A stretch of DNA of 64,000 nucleotides from JBBQUN01 sp963698395. GTDB taxonomy: Bacteria > Actinomycetota > Acidimicrobiia > Acidimicrobiales > SZUA-35. Below, one piece after another: positions 54,022 through 62,788 of this stretch (positions are counted from its first letter, which is position 1; each line of letters opens with the position of its first letter). A model generated the notes under the pieces. That model did not search any database and was not told the origin of the DNA. It saw only the letters and a list, made by a program, of their open reading frames with translations. The DNA lies in NCBI GenBank assembly GCA_963698395.1, contig CAVOQQ010000001.1:868001-932000 (forward strand), read 5' to 3'. A program made the translations under genes and the position numbers.

Positions 54022-54853
54022 ATGACCGACCGCCACCAACAGTTCGTGGAGCTCCATCGGTCGGGCACGTTCCTCATCCCGAACGCCGGTGATGCCGCGA
54101 CGGCCGCGGTGATCGAACTGGCGGGAGCGAAGGCGATCGCGACGAGCAGCGGAGCGCACGCCGCCTCGATCGGCCGGGTGGACGGCGCCGGGGAAGTCGG
54201 TCGAAACGAGTGCATCGAACGCACGGCACAGATCGTGCAGGCCACCGACGCTCCCGGTTTCGGTCGATGCCGAGGAAGGCTACGGGTCAACCCCCGAAGA
54301 TGTTGCCGACACCATTCGGATGCTCGCCGACGTCGGAGCCTCGGGTGCCAGCATCGAGGACTGGAGCGGCGACCCTGATTGTGGCTTCTTCACGATCGAC
54401 GAAGCCACCGCGAGGGTCGCTGCCGCCTGTGAGGCGGTGCGAACGCTCGGACGGCCCTTCGTCATCACGGCGAGAACCGAGGCGTTCCTCCATCCCGAGG
54501 CCTTTCCCGGGGGCGTCACGCTGGATTCGGTCATCGAACGGCTCAACTCGTTCCGCGCCGTCGGTGCGGACTGCCTCTACGCGCCGGGTGACAACTCGCT
54601 CGAGACCTTGCGCCGGATCGTCGAGGAGACCGGGGGAGCGGTCAATGCCCTGGTGTCAGTCGGATCGCCGTTGAGCATGGAGGAGCTCGCCGACGTCGGG
54701 GTCCGGCGGGTCAGTGTCGGCGCCTCGCTGTACCGCTCGGCTCTGAGCCATGTTCGAGACACGGTCGCAGCGATGCTGGCAACCGAGACCTTCGACCACG
54801 GTGCGGTGCCGATCGCCTCCGACCAGCTCGCCGCGCTGCTGAAGCGAGACTGA
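54022..54853 (+). CDS. Isocitrate lyase/PEP mutase family protein, one frame break
   Basis: TIM-barrel enzyme of the ICL/phosphoenolpyruvate mutase superfamily, about 276 residues. The first part is FLIPNAGDAATAAVIELAGA and ATSSGAHAASIG; the second, in another frame, begins PVSVDAEEGYGSTPEDVADT and continues GASGASIEDWSGD, VITARTEAF and APGDNSLETL. The break is at a CCC run at 54249-54252; removing one C joins the DAP and VSVDAEEGYG segments. It should cleave or form a C-C or C-P bond next to a carboxylate; substrate unknown. The catalytic-loop Cys motif of true isocitrate lyase (KKCGH) is absent, as in most such family members. Confidence 0.8.
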
Positions 54854-54857
54854 CCGC

Positions 54858-55823
54858 TCAACTCAGGCGGGTGCGCTCGCCATTGAGGAGCGCCGCTGCT
54901 CCTTCGGGGTGCTCGACGCCGACAACGAACGTCTTGCCTCCGGCCAGATCGAGCCGGAGCCCGGGCCCGCCTCGCAGCACCAGCGCCGCCCGTTTCATCA
55001 GGAGGAGGCTGCCGCGATAGCCCCACCCACCCCATTGGGTCGGATGCACCTCGACGGTCGAGGCGAGCTCGATCCGATCGAGCGGTATCCGCTGCCGAGG
55101 CAGCCCGATCGGACCGTAGCGCAGCGTGAGTCCCGTGCGATCGGCGAGCACACGGACGTGAGCGAGCGTCGAGGCAGGGATGGCGGAGACCAGCAGGACG
55201 ACGCCGATCGTTCGGCTCGCCCACACGAAGGTGATGGCACCGGCGACGATCAGGGCCATGCCGATCGTGAGCATCAGCACGCTCGAGATGGTTTGTGTCC
55301 ACACGGCATGCTCACCCGTTGCCAGGGCCAGGACGGGAACACTGGCTGCTTCGTGGTCGTGTGCCTCGCTCGATGGCAGTGATGCCGCAAGTCGGGCCGC
55401 AATGGCGCCGAGCGCGATGGCCATCAACAGTGCCCAGCCGAGCACCCACCCAGGCGACGATGCATCCATCCAGCTCGTATTGCCTCGCTGGGCGACAACC
55501 TCCGCCCCGAGGATCCCCGAGCCCATTCCGGCGAGAAAGCCGCCCAGGAAACCGATCCCGGTGGGAACAGGGTCGGGAAGTCGGCGGCTCCGCCATGCGG
55601 TCGCCATCGACATGGCGATGCCGACGGCCATGAGTGAGCCCGTGATCAAGGCGAACTGGGTGACGGTCATGGAGCCGTCGGGGGTGCCCGATCCGTCGTA
55701 GTGCGTGGCGACACGGTCGGGGAGCTGGTCGGCGAACAAGGCGAGCGGCCCGAAGCCGGCGACCGCGGCGGCGAGTGGCACCGCAGCCACGAGGCCGAGT
55801 CGTGCGGCCGTGGTCTTGGTCAT
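54858..55823 (-). CDS. DUF1648-domain membrane protein
   Basis: Integral membrane protein of 321 residues. The N-terminus has a DUF1648 pattern with FADQLPDRVATHYDGSGTPD, a signature seen in proteins linked to YtrA-type GntR regulators. About five hydrophobic segments can be counted (LGLVAAVPLAAAVAGF, FALITGSLMAVGIAMSM, FLGGFLAGMGSGILGAEV, WALLMAIALGAIAARL, SVLMLTIGMALIVAGAI and VVLLVSAIPAS), followed by a C-terminal cytoplasmic domain. Function is unknown; cell-envelope stress is the usual context. It starts inside the GntR stop codon, so the two are one operon under the palindromic operator at 56163. Confidence 0.8.
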   Translation of the reverse strand: MTKTTAARLGLVAAVPLAAAVAGFGPLALFADQLPDRVATHYDGSGTPDGSMTVTQFALITGSLMAVGIAMSMATAWRSRRLPDPVPTGIGFLGGFLAGMGSGILGAEVVAQRGNTSWMDASSPGWVLGWALLMAIALGAIAARLAASLPSSEAHDHEAASVPVLALATGEHAVWTQTISSVLMLTIGMALIVAGAITFVWASRTIGVVLLVSAIPASTLAHVRVLADRTGLTLRYGPIGLPRQRIPLDRIELASTVEVHPTQWGGWGYRGSLLLMKRAALVLRGGPGLRLDLAGGKTFVVGVEHPEGAAALLNGERTRLS

Positions 55824-56167
55824 AGTTGGTCCTCGATCAGGTGATGGATTTCGTCGTCGCTCAGACCGGAGCGGCGGGCTTCTCCGACGAGTGTGCGGGC
55901 AAGGGTGGTGAGCGATGCCAGCTGCGGGGCCCGACCGGTGACGATCGTGCCGCGGCCGCGACGTACTTCGAGCAAACCCTCGTCGCGCAGGAGCTGGTAG
56001 GCCCGCAGCATCGTGTGCATGTTGATCCCGAGACTTCGAGCGAGCTCTCGGGCAGGGGGAAGCTTCTCGCCGGTCGCGAGGTCGCCTCCGGCGATCGCCA
56101 AGCGAAGCTGGCCCGCCAATTGATCGTGGAGGGGCTGTGTCGATTCGAGATCGACCTTCAGGAGCAT
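55820..56167 (-). CDS. GntR-family regulator, YtrA type
   Basis: Short GntR regulator of 115 residues. The winged helix is LRLAIAGGDLATGEKLPPAR then ELARSLGINMHTMLRAYQLL, RDEGLLEVRRGRGTIV; only a short two-helix dimerisation tail follows, as in the YtrA subfamily. These repress operons for membrane or transport proteins and themselves. The start codon at 56167-56165 is inside a 13-bp perfect palindrome, a plausible operator. The stop overlaps the start of the DUF1648 gene. Confidence 0.92.
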   Translation of the reverse strand: MLLKVDLESTQPLHDQLAGQLRLAIAGGDLATGEKLPPARELARSLGINMHTMLRAYQLLRDEGLLEVRRGRGTIVTGRAPQLASLTTLARTLVGEARRSGLSDDEIHHLIEDQL

Positions 56168-56193
56168 TGTTCTAGGCTAACTAGAACAATGCT
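56163..56193. promoter_or_regulatory. GntR operator palindrome
   Basis: AGCATTGTTCTAG (56163-56175), spacer GGCTA plus shared edge (56176-56180), CTAGAACAATGCT (56181-56193): 13-bp perfect inverted repeat. It contains the gntR start codon and lies 35 nt upstream of the divergent HD-domain gene, so it could control both. It is strikingly AT-rich for this genome. Confidence 0.8.
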
Positions 56194-56228
56194 GGCGTCA
56201 ACCCCGACCGACGAACTACGGTGCTCAG

Positions 56229-56798
56229 ATGACCGATCTCGCCAAGTCAACGCAACAGCGCCTCACCGCCTTCAAGAGCTTCGAGGAGTCGACCGCCGAA
56301 GACTGGGCGAAGATCGTTCCCCAACTCGCCCACACCCAGAACCGGGTTGCCGACAACGTCATGCATCTGTTGCGTGGTCTCGAAGCCGACATCGGCGGCT
56401 TCCCCGTCACCCGCCTGGAACACTCGCTGCAGACCGCCACCCGCGCCGAGCGCGACGGTCGAGACGAGGAATACATCGTCTGTGCACTGGTGCACGACAT
56501 CGGCGACACCCTCGCTCCCTACAACCATCCCGACATCGCCGCCGCACTCGTGAAGGGCCACGTTTCCGAAGCCAATCACTTCATGGTGGCCAAGCATGGC
56601 ATCTTCCAGGGCTACTACTTCTGGGACTACATCGGGATGAACGGCAATGCTCGCGAGGAGTTTCGCGACTCGCCCTACTTCGAATACACCGAAGAGTTCT
56701 GCGCGAAGTACGACCAGACGGCATTCGACGACACCTACAAGTCGAACCCACTCGACTACTACGAGCCGATGGTTCGCAACGTCTTCGCCGCCAAGTAG
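56229..56798 (+). CDS. HD-domain protein, possible mixed-valent di-iron oxygenase
   Basis: HD-superfamily protein of 189 residues. Metal-ligand candidates are His in RLEHSLQTA, VHDIGDTLAPYNH, and later HFMVAKHGIFQGYYFWD. The pattern with extra His and the sequence CAKYDQTAFDDTY recall PhnZ and myo-inositol oxygenase-like HD proteins, which oxidise organophosphonates or inositol, but I cannot be sure it is not a simple phosphohydrolase. ATG 56229 is the first after the divergent operator. It lies opposite the GntR/DUF1648 pair and may be under the same palindrome. Confidence 0.75.
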   Translation: MTDLAKSTQQRLTAFKSFEESTAEDWAKIVPQLAHTQNRVADNVMHLLRGLEADIGGFPVTRLEHSLQTATRAERDGRDEEYIVCALVHDIGDTLAPYNHPDIAAALVKGHVSEANHFMVAKHGIFQGYYFWDYIGMNGNAREEFRDSPYFEYTEEFCAKYDQTAFDDTYKSNPLDYYEPMVRNVFAAK

Positions 56799-56864
56799 TC
56801 GCACCTCGGCCGATCGGCCGAAATCCGCCGCCCGATGCTCGCCCCACGGTGCCACACTGAACAG

Positions 56865-57248
56865 GTGAGCAGCCCGTCCACCCGTGTCGACAAATGGTTG
56901 TGGTCGGTCCGGGCCTACAAGACCCGGACCCAGGCCGGTGACGCGTGTTCTGCCGGCAAGGTGTTGGTCAACGGCGAGGTGGCAAAGGCGGCCACCAAGA
57001 TCAAGGTCGGCGACGAGGTGACGGCTCGCCGTCGCGATCGGACCATCATCTTCGGTGTGGTCGAGGTCATCGAGAAGCGGGTGTCGGCGGCCCGTGCCTC
57101 GGTGTGCATCGATGACCGATCCCCGGCGCTGCCGCCGCGTGACCCGGGCGATCTCCTCATGGGTGAGTTCGCCAAACGCGAGCGTGGCGCCGGCCGACCG
57201 ACCAAGCGAGACCGTCGCGAGATCGAACGACTGCGGGGCAAGCGATGA
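56865..57248 (+). CDS. S4-domain RNA-binding protein (HslR/Hsp15-like)
   Basis: RNA-binding protein of 127 residues. The S4 domain is at the N-terminus: RVDKWLWSVRAYKTRTQAGD, then CSAGKVLVNGEVAKAATKIK, VGDEVTARR. The basic C-terminus (GRPTKRDRREIERLRGKR) is typical of Hsp15-like proteins, which bind stalled 50S-peptidyl-tRNA complexes. GTG 56865 is chosen because translation immediately enters the S4 domain. Its last 4 nt overlap the ATG of the molybdopterin oxidoreductase, so the pair is co-translated, which is an unusual partnership. Confidence 0.88.
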   Translation: MSSPSTRVDKWLWSVRAYKTRTQAGDACSAGKVLVNGEVAKAATKIKVGDEVTARRRDRTIIFGVVEVIEKRVSAARASVCIDDRSPALPPRDPGDLLMGEFAKRERGAGRPTKRDRREIERLRGKR

Positions 57249-59371
57249 CGACGACCGAAGCGCAGCACGGCGGCGCTGAGCGGGTCGTCCACGGGGCATG
57301 CCCACTCGATTGCCCCGACGCCTGTAGTTGGTTGGTGACCGTCGACGACCTGGGCCGGGCGACCAAGCTGCGGGGCAATCCCGACCACCCCTTCACCCGG
57401 GGCGGTCTGTGCAAAAAGGTCAATCCGTGGCTCGACTACGCCGCCGATCCCGGGCGAGTCCTGCATCCGATGCGGAGGGTCGGGGCCAAGGGCGAAGGCC
57501 GCTTCGAGCGTATCTCGTGGGACGACGCCATCGCCGAGATCGCCGAGCGGCTGACCGCCACCATCGAACGCTCGGGTGGGCAGGCGATCTGGCCATTTCC
57601 CGGGACCGGCAACGTCGGATGGATCCAGGGGTCTGCCGGGCCTCGTCGGCTCTGGCACCACCTCGGTGCGAGCGGCCACCAGATCTCGATCTGTTCGGTG
57701 AGCGGCCACGTCGGGCTCAGCTACACCACGGGCACGGCGGCCGGACTCGACCCCGAAGAGGTCGTCGACGCCGGAGTCGTGCTCATCTGGGGTTCGAACA
57801 CCCTCGTTGCGAACCAGCACTGGTGGCCGTTCGTCGAGCAGGCTCGGGCCAACGGTGCCGAGATCGTGGTCATCGACCCCATCGCCAATCGCACCGCCCA
57901 GCGCGCCGACCGGCACCTGGCGCCCATACCCGGCACCGATGGTGCCCTCGCCCTCGGTCTGTGCCGAGCACTGATCGACCGTGGCGCGACCGATCGCTCC
58001 TTCATCGCCGATCGCACCCAGGGGTTCGACGCCTTCGCCGACTCGCTGGGGGAGTGGACCATCGAACGGACTGCCGACGTCACCGGCGTGGCCGCCGACG
58101 ACCTGCGCGCACTGGTCGATCTCCTCGGTGAAACGGTCGGCACCGCGGCCACCCGCGGGCCACTGTGCCTCAAGCTCGGGCAGGGTATGCAGCGCCACGC
58201 CGGCGGCGGGCAGGCGGCCCGTGTGGTTTCCTGCCTTCCTGCGGTCCTCGGTGCCTACGACCGCCCCGGCGGTGGCCTGGTCTACAGCACCGGTGATGCT
58301 TACCAGCTCGCACCCTTCGTCTCGACCGCAAGAACGACCTCGGGCCATCCACGGCAGCTCGCCACCACCAATCTCGGGCGCAACCTGACCGGGCTCGACG
58401 ATCCTCCGGTCGAGGCCATCGTCTTCTACGGCGCCAACCCCATGGTGTCGAACCCCGAACTCGAGCTGGTTCGACGTGGTCTGGAGCGCGACGACCTGTT
58501 CACGGTCGTGATCGATCTCTATCAGACCGAGACCGCCGACTACGCCGATCTGCTGCTGCCCTCGACCATGCAGCACGAGCAGTACGAGATGCACGATTCG
58601 TTCGCCCACCTCTACCTCAACTGGAACGAACCGGCCGTGGCCCCTCCCGGCGAATGCCTTCCGCACACCGAGATCTTCCGCCGCCTGGCCACGGCCATGG
58701 GTCTCGACGATCCCGAACTGCATCTGACCGATCTCGAGATCGCCGCTTCGCTGCTCGAGACCGATGCCTATCGAGCGGCAGGCATCACGCTCGACCGGTT
58801 GCGCTCCGACGGATGGACCCGGGTGCCGAATGCCGCGCCCTATCGCCCCTACGCCAATGGCTTCAAGACGCCGAGTCGCCGGTTCGAGTTCACCAGTGCC
58901 CGGGCCGAAGCAGATGGTCACGGATCGCTGCCCAACTACCGCCCACCGGCAGAGACGGCGACGGCCCCCGACGAGCCGTTCCGCTACCACCTCGTCGCCC
59001 CGGCCAGCGAGTGGCACATCAATTCGGTGTTCGCGGGCACGTCGGTCACGCTCGGTCGGACCGGCCCGCCACCGGTTTCGATCCATCCCGACGACGCATT
59101 CCGAGACGGCCTGGTCGACGGGGCAATGGTGGTGATCGAGAACGGGCGGGGCAGCTACGAAGCCACCGTCCGCGTCGACGATCGAACGCGACGGGGGCTC
59201 GCCGCCACCACCAAGGGCTGGTGGCGCCAGGGGCTGAACGCAACGGTGCGTGAACGCGATGCCGACATGGGCCGGGGGGCCGTCTACCACGACAACGTGG
59301 TGTCGATCCGACCGCATCAGGCCGGTCAGGCGGGGGAACGGCCCATGTCGGTGAGCGGCCACGAGTGCTAG
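57245..59371 (+). CDS. Molybdopterin oxidoreductase (formate dehydrogenase/DMSO reductase family)
   Basis: bis-MGD enzyme of 708 residues. The N-terminal [4Fe-4S] site is HGACPLDCPDACSW with the fourth Cys in GGLCKKVN. Molybdopterin-binding segments are FPGTGNVGWIQGSAG, VVLIWGSNTLVANQ, VIDPIANRTA and VFYGANPMVSN; the C-terminal dinucleotide-binding domain has ASEWHINSVFAG. At the usual Mo-ligand region the sequence is ISICSVSGHVG, so the metal ligand is not obvious Cys or Sec and could be Ser or Cys. No twin-arginine signal, so cytosolic. Substrate unknown. It is a second molybdoenzyme besides the Sec formate dehydrogenase. Confidence 0.88.
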   Translation: MTTTEAQHGGAERVVHGACPLDCPDACSWLVTVDDLGRATKLRGNPDHPFTRGGLCKKVNPWLDYAADPGRVLHPMRRVGAKGEGRFERISWDDAIAEIAERLTATIERSGGQAIWPFPGTGNVGWIQGSAGPRRLWHHLGASGHQISICSVSGHVGLSYTTGTAAGLDPEEVVDAGVVLIWGSNTLVANQHWWPFVEQARANGAEIVVIDPIANRTAQRADRHLAPIPGTDGALALGLCRALIDRGATDRSFIADRTQGFDAFADSLGEWTIERTADVTGVAADDLRALVDLLGETVGTAATRGPLCLKLGQGMQRHAGGGQAARVVSCLPAVLGAYDRPGGGLVYSTGDAYQLAPFVSTARTTSGHPRQLATTNLGRNLTGLDDPPVEAIVFYGANPMVSNPELELVRRGLERDDLFTVVIDLYQTETADYADLLLPSTMQHEQYEMHDSFAHLYLNWNEPAVAPPGECLPHTEIFRRLATAMGLDDPELHLTDLEIAASLLETDAYRAAGITLDRLRSDGWTRVPNAAPYRPYANGFKTPSRRFEFTSARAEADGHGSLPNYRPPAETATAPDEPFRYHLVAPASEWHINSVFAGTSVTLGRTGPPPVSIHPDDAFRDGLVDGAMVVIENGRGSYEATVRVDDRTRRGLAATTKGWWRQGLNATVRERDADMGRGAVYHDNVVSIRPHQAGQAGERPMSVSGHEC

Positions 59372-59380
59372 AACGGAGCC

Positions 59381-59881
59381 ATGACCAACGAGGGCACCGG
59401 CGTTCCTGCCGGCTGGTATCCGACACCCGACGGCCAGCAGCGGTATTGGGACGGCTTCGCCTGGACGAACGACTTCGCTCCCGGCGCAGCGGGCCTCGGC
59501 ACCGGCTCTGTGAACCGGGGATCGGCGGTCGGTGCCTTTCCGACCTCCGACGAACGGACCACCGCGATGGTGGCCCACCTGCTCGGTCTCGGGGCTGCGT
59601 TCATCGGTCCACTCATCATCTATCTGATCAAGAAGGACGAGTCACCCTTCGTCCGCGATCAGGCTGCCGAAGCATTGAACTTCGCGATTTCGATGGCGAT
59701 CTACTTCACGGCGTACATCGTCGTCTCGATCATCCTGATCTTCGTCATCGTCGGCATCTTCATGCTGATGCTCGCGCCGTTTCTCGCACTCGGTGTGCTG
59801 GCACTCCACATCGTCGCCGCGGTCCGGGCGAATCGGGGCGAGTACTTCCGCTACCCGCTCACCATCCGACTCATCAAGTAG
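59381..59881 (+). CDS. DUF2510/DUF4870 membrane protein
   Basis: Small membrane protein of 166 residues. The N-terminal DUF2510 module has the pattern PAGWYPTPDGQQRYWDGFAW, common in actinobacteria. A DUF4870 part follows: MVAHLLGLGAAFIGPLIIYL, KKDESPFVRDQAAEALNF, two or three transmembrane helices, and HIVAAVRANRGEYFRYPLTI. Function unknown. It lies 9 nt after the molybdopterin oxidoreductase and overlaps the convergent hydrolase gene by 8 nt. Confidence 0.9.
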   Translation: MTNEGTGVPAGWYPTPDGQQRYWDGFAWTNDFAPGAAGLGTGSVNRGSAVGAFPTSDERTTAMVAHLLGLGAAFIGPLIIYLIKKDESPFVRDQAAEALNFAISMAIYFTAYIVVSIILIFVIVGIFMLMLAPFLALGVLALHIVAAVRANRGEYFRYPLTIRLIK

Positions 59882-60807
59882 TCCGGGCCCATCGGCTGCG
59901 AACGAACCGACCGATCTCGTCGTGGGCATCGAGCGCACGCCCCATCTGTTCCCACCGGCTCACGAAGCCGTGGACCACACCGTCATAGCGAGTGACCTCG
60001 ACCGGAACTCCGGCGTCGGCCAGCCGAGTCGCCCAGGCCTCGCCCTCGTCACGTAGCGGGTCGAACTCCGCCGTCTGCACGAGGGTCGGGGCGACACCGG
60101 CCACGTCGTCGGCCCGCATGGGTACCGCATAGGGGTTCGACCGCAGCTCGGTCGGCACGAAGTGGTCCCAGAACCACACCATGTCGCTGGTGTTCAGGAA
60201 GTAACCCGACCCGTTCTCGATCATGGACGGCCGCTCGAAGTCGGTGTCGATGCACGGATAGATGAGCACCTGCAGCGCCAGGGCCAGACCTTCGTCTCGC
60301 GCCCGCAGCGCGACACCGGCGGCGAGGTTGCCGCCGGCCGAATCGCCGGCGACCCCGATCATCGACGGGTCTCCACCGAGGTCCTCGGCATGGGCCGCCA
60401 GCCAGGTGGTGGCCGCCCAGCAGTCGTCGTGCGGTGCAGGGAACGGATGCTCGGGCGCGAGCCGGTACTCGACCGACATGACGATGGCACCGGTTCGATT
60501 CGCCAGTCGTCGAGCCAGGCTGTCGTGTCCGTCGATGTTCGACAGCACCCACCCGCCGCCGTGGAAGAAGGCGATGGCGCCGAGTGCTGCTGTCACCCTC
60601 GGCCTCGGGCCAGTACAGCCGGATCGGGATCTCACCGTCGGGACCGGTGATCGTGCGGTCCTCGACCCTGGCCACCGGGTCCCCCACCGGTTTGGGCGCC
60701 TTTGCGTAGTTGGCACGCGCCTGCTCGGGTGTGCCCTCGCTCAGCGGCGGGGCACCGAGGGCGTCGAGTGCTTCCAGGACAGCGGCAACGTCTGGCATGA
60801 GCGGCAT
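59874..60807 (-). CDS. Alpha/beta hydrolase of the HSL family, one frame break
   Basis: Hormone-sensitive-lipase-type esterase of about 310 residues. The N-terminal part (MPLMPDVAAVLEALDALGAP, GPDGEIPIRLYWPEAEG) and the catalytic part are in different frames; the break is near 60583-60592, and one extra base explains it. The catalytic part has the oxyanion motif FFHGGGWV, the nucleophile elbow GVAGDSAGGNLA, Asp in AEFDPLRDEG and His in GVVHGF. It should hydrolyse short-chain carboxylic esters. Either a sequence error or an inactivated gene. Confidence 0.85.
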
Positions 60808-60850
60808 CGGCTCACTCTGCCATGCGATGGGCGATCACACGAACGGCGGG

Positions 60851-61579
60851 TCAGACGAACTCGGGCCGGCCGATGCGAATCGAGGTACCGGGGGTCCAGT
60901 GCACCAGGGCCTCGACCCCCGGTGCGGGCTCGAGGCCGGCGACGCGCATCAGCTCGTCGTCGAGCTCGAGGAGTTCGGCCCGATGGAGCGACCATCGGTC
61001 GTGCGCGATCGGGGCATAGACGACACGGTCTCGCCACGACGAGAACAAGCCCCATCGGGCCGTGAGGAAGTGCTCGACGGCCGACACGTCGTTGGCGGGG
61101 ATCGGTGGTCCCACTCGAACGACCGATCGGTGGTGGGCACCCTTCGGCCCCGGGCGTCGTCGATGCGACTCGTAGATGATGCGGGTGCCGCTGCGCTCGA
61201 CCGACATGTCGGCCCAGAAGTAGGGAAGGCCGTAGGTCAGACGTGCCGTGGCCGTTGCCAGGGCGTTGCTGGCCTCCAGCGAGGCGAACCACACACCCGG
61301 TGTTCCGTCAGGGCCGGTGACGTAGACCCGGACGTTGGTCTCGAGGAAGTGGCCGACCGAAGGAAGCGGCCAACCACCGGGGAGGCCCACGCGCATGTCG
61401 AACGGCACCAGGGCGACCCAGGTGACCCCGTCGTGCGTGTCGACCGTCAGGCCATCGGGCAGGATCGCCTGCACTCGCTCCGGGTCGATCTCGTAGTGGA
61501 GGAACGTGAGGTCCTCCCACCACATGTGCATGACCTCTCGCTTGATCTCGTGGGGACAGAATCCGCCATCGGGTGCCAT
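60851..61579 (-). CDS. DUF2071 (YqjF-like) family protein
   Basis: Protein of 242 residues of the DUF2071 family, related in fold to acetoacetate decarboxylase. The family start MWWEDLTFLHYEIDPERVQA is followed by ILPDGLTVDTHDGVTWVALV, PFDMRVG, FLETNVRVYVTGPDG, GVWFASLEA and the late FLTARWGLFSS. A catalytic role has not been shown for the family. The ATG at 61579 is preferred over 61618. It lies on the minus strand between the hydrolase and the divergent crotonase. Confidence 0.85.
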   Translation of the reverse strand: MAPDGGFCPHEIKREVMHMWWEDLTFLHYEIDPERVQAILPDGLTVDTHDGVTWVALVPFDMRVGLPGGWPLPSVGHFLETNVRVYVTGPDGTPGVWFASLEASNALATATARLTYGLPYFWADMSVERSGTRIIYESHRRRPGPKGAHHRSVVRVGPPIPANDVSAVEHFLTARWGLFSSWRDRVVYAPIAHDRWSLHRAELLELDDELMRVAGLEPAPGVEALVHWTPGTSIRIGRPEFV

Positions 61580-61698
61580 GGGGTCGAGCGTAGAGGGTCG
61601 TCGTCCGCTGCTCCCCACCGGCGTCTCGATGGGCCGGCGGTTTGCGCTCGGCGTCCGCCAGAACGATGCTGGGGCGACTCGCCGAAGGGGACGCCGAC

Positions 61699-62532
61699 AT
61701 GACCGCCATCAACACCATCGACACCGGGACCGACGATCTGCTTGCGCACGTGGATGGGCACGTCGGCGTCATCATCTTCAATCGGCCCGATCGACGCAAC
61801 GCACTGTCGAACGGGATCTACCAGGGCTTCGACGTCGCGCTCCCGCTGATGCGCGACGACCCGAACGTGCGCGTCGTGATGGTCACCGGCAACGGTGGTG
61901 CGTTCTGTGCCGGCGGCGACGTCAAGGGCATGCACGCGAACCACACCTCGGGAGGCGGCGCGGCGACGTCGATCGAGGACTCGGTTGCCAACCTTCGGAT
62001 GCGCCAGCGCCAGGTGTCACTCGCCATCCACGAGTTCCCCAAGCCCGTCATCGCCGCGTTGCCCGGTGCAGCGGCCGGCGCCGGCCTGTCGATCGCCCTG
62101 TCGGCCGATCTGCGCATCGCGGCGGAACAGGCGGTGATCGTGACGGCCTTTGCCAACGTCGGTGCTTCTGGCGACTTCGGCGGCAGTTGGTTCCTCACCC
62201 AGCTGCTCGGTCCGGCCAAGGCCAAGGAGCTCTACTTCACCTCGCCCCGTCTCACCGCCACCGAGGCGAAGAATCTCGGCATCGTCAACGTGGTCCTCCC
62301 CGACGACGACTTCGCGAGCGCCGCCCTCGACTACTGCCGCTCGATGGCAGAGCGGGCGCCGATCGCACAGCGCTACATGAAGGAGAACATCAATCGGGCG
62401 CTTCATGTCGGTCTGGCCGAGGCCCTCGACGCCGAGGCCGCGGCTATGGTTCGCACGATGAGCACGGCCGATCACCGAGAAGCGGCAGCTGCCTTCGTCG
62501 AGAAGCGCAGTCCGCAGTTCAAGGGCAGCTGA
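61699..62532 (+). CDS. Enoyl-CoA hydratase/isomerase (crotonase) family protein
   Basis: Crotonase-fold enzyme of 277 residues. Oxyanion-hole motifs are RNALSNGIY and GGAFCAGGDVKGMHAN, then FPKPVIAALPGAAAGAGLSI, ALSADLRIAAEQAVIVTAF, and the FGGSWFLTQLLGPAKAKELY region, where hydratases carry their second Glu; here it is Gly-Ser-Trp, so the reaction may be isomerisation or other. AAGGGGA upstream of ATG 61699 is the ribosome-binding site. Followed after 2 nt by a small gene and by a PLP decarboxylase, probably one operon. Confidence 0.88.
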   Translation: MTAINTIDTGTDDLLAHVDGHVGVIIFNRPDRRNALSNGIYQGFDVALPLMRDDPNVRVVMVTGNGGAFCAGGDVKGMHANHTSGGGAATSIEDSVANLRMRQRQVSLAIHEFPKPVIAALPGAAAGAGLSIALSADLRIAAEQAVIVTAFANVGASGDFGGSWFLTQLLGPAKAKELYFTSPRLTATEAKNLGIVNVVLPDDDFASAALDYCRSMAERAPIAQRYMKENINRALHVGLAEALDAEAAAMVRTMSTADHREAAAAFVEKRSPQFKGS

Positions 62533-62534
62533 AC

Positions 62535-62783
62535 GTGGCGGCCACCTGGTCGGCCGATGGTGAGGACACCCCGTCATCCGACGAGTCCGGCGAGCGGTGG
62601 GTGCCCATTCCCCTCCCGCCTCGGCCCGGCGGTCGAGCCAACGGCTCGATCGTGATGGCGGCCATGGTCGGGATCTCCGAGGCGCTCGGTTTGGACAAGC
62701 AACAGGAGCAGGTCGCCGAGGCGTCGGCCTCGTCCGGCCAGCCCCTGGAACTCGACTTCGGCGACCTTCCGCCGCTCGACTGA
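62535..62783 (+). CDS. Hypothetical protein, 82 residues
   Basis: Small acidic protein, unrecognised. It has a proline-rich centre (PIPLPPRPGGRANGSIVMAA) and an acidic C-terminus LELDFGDLPPLD. GTG 62535 lies 2 nt after the crotonase stop and the gene ends 5 nt before the decarboxylase, so it is in the operon. The codon use is typical of the region. No domain is known to me. Confidence 0.55.
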   Translation: MAATWSADGEDTPSSDESGERWVPIPLPPRPGGRANGSIVMAAMVGISEALGLDKQQEQVAEASASSGQPLELDFGDLPPLD

Positions 62784-62788
62784 CGCCG

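Noticed and set aside
56915..59578. 887-residue open frame on the minus strand
   Set aside because: Antisense shadow of the S4 and molybdopterin oxidoreductase genes, which carry clear motifs; no motif in the antisense product.
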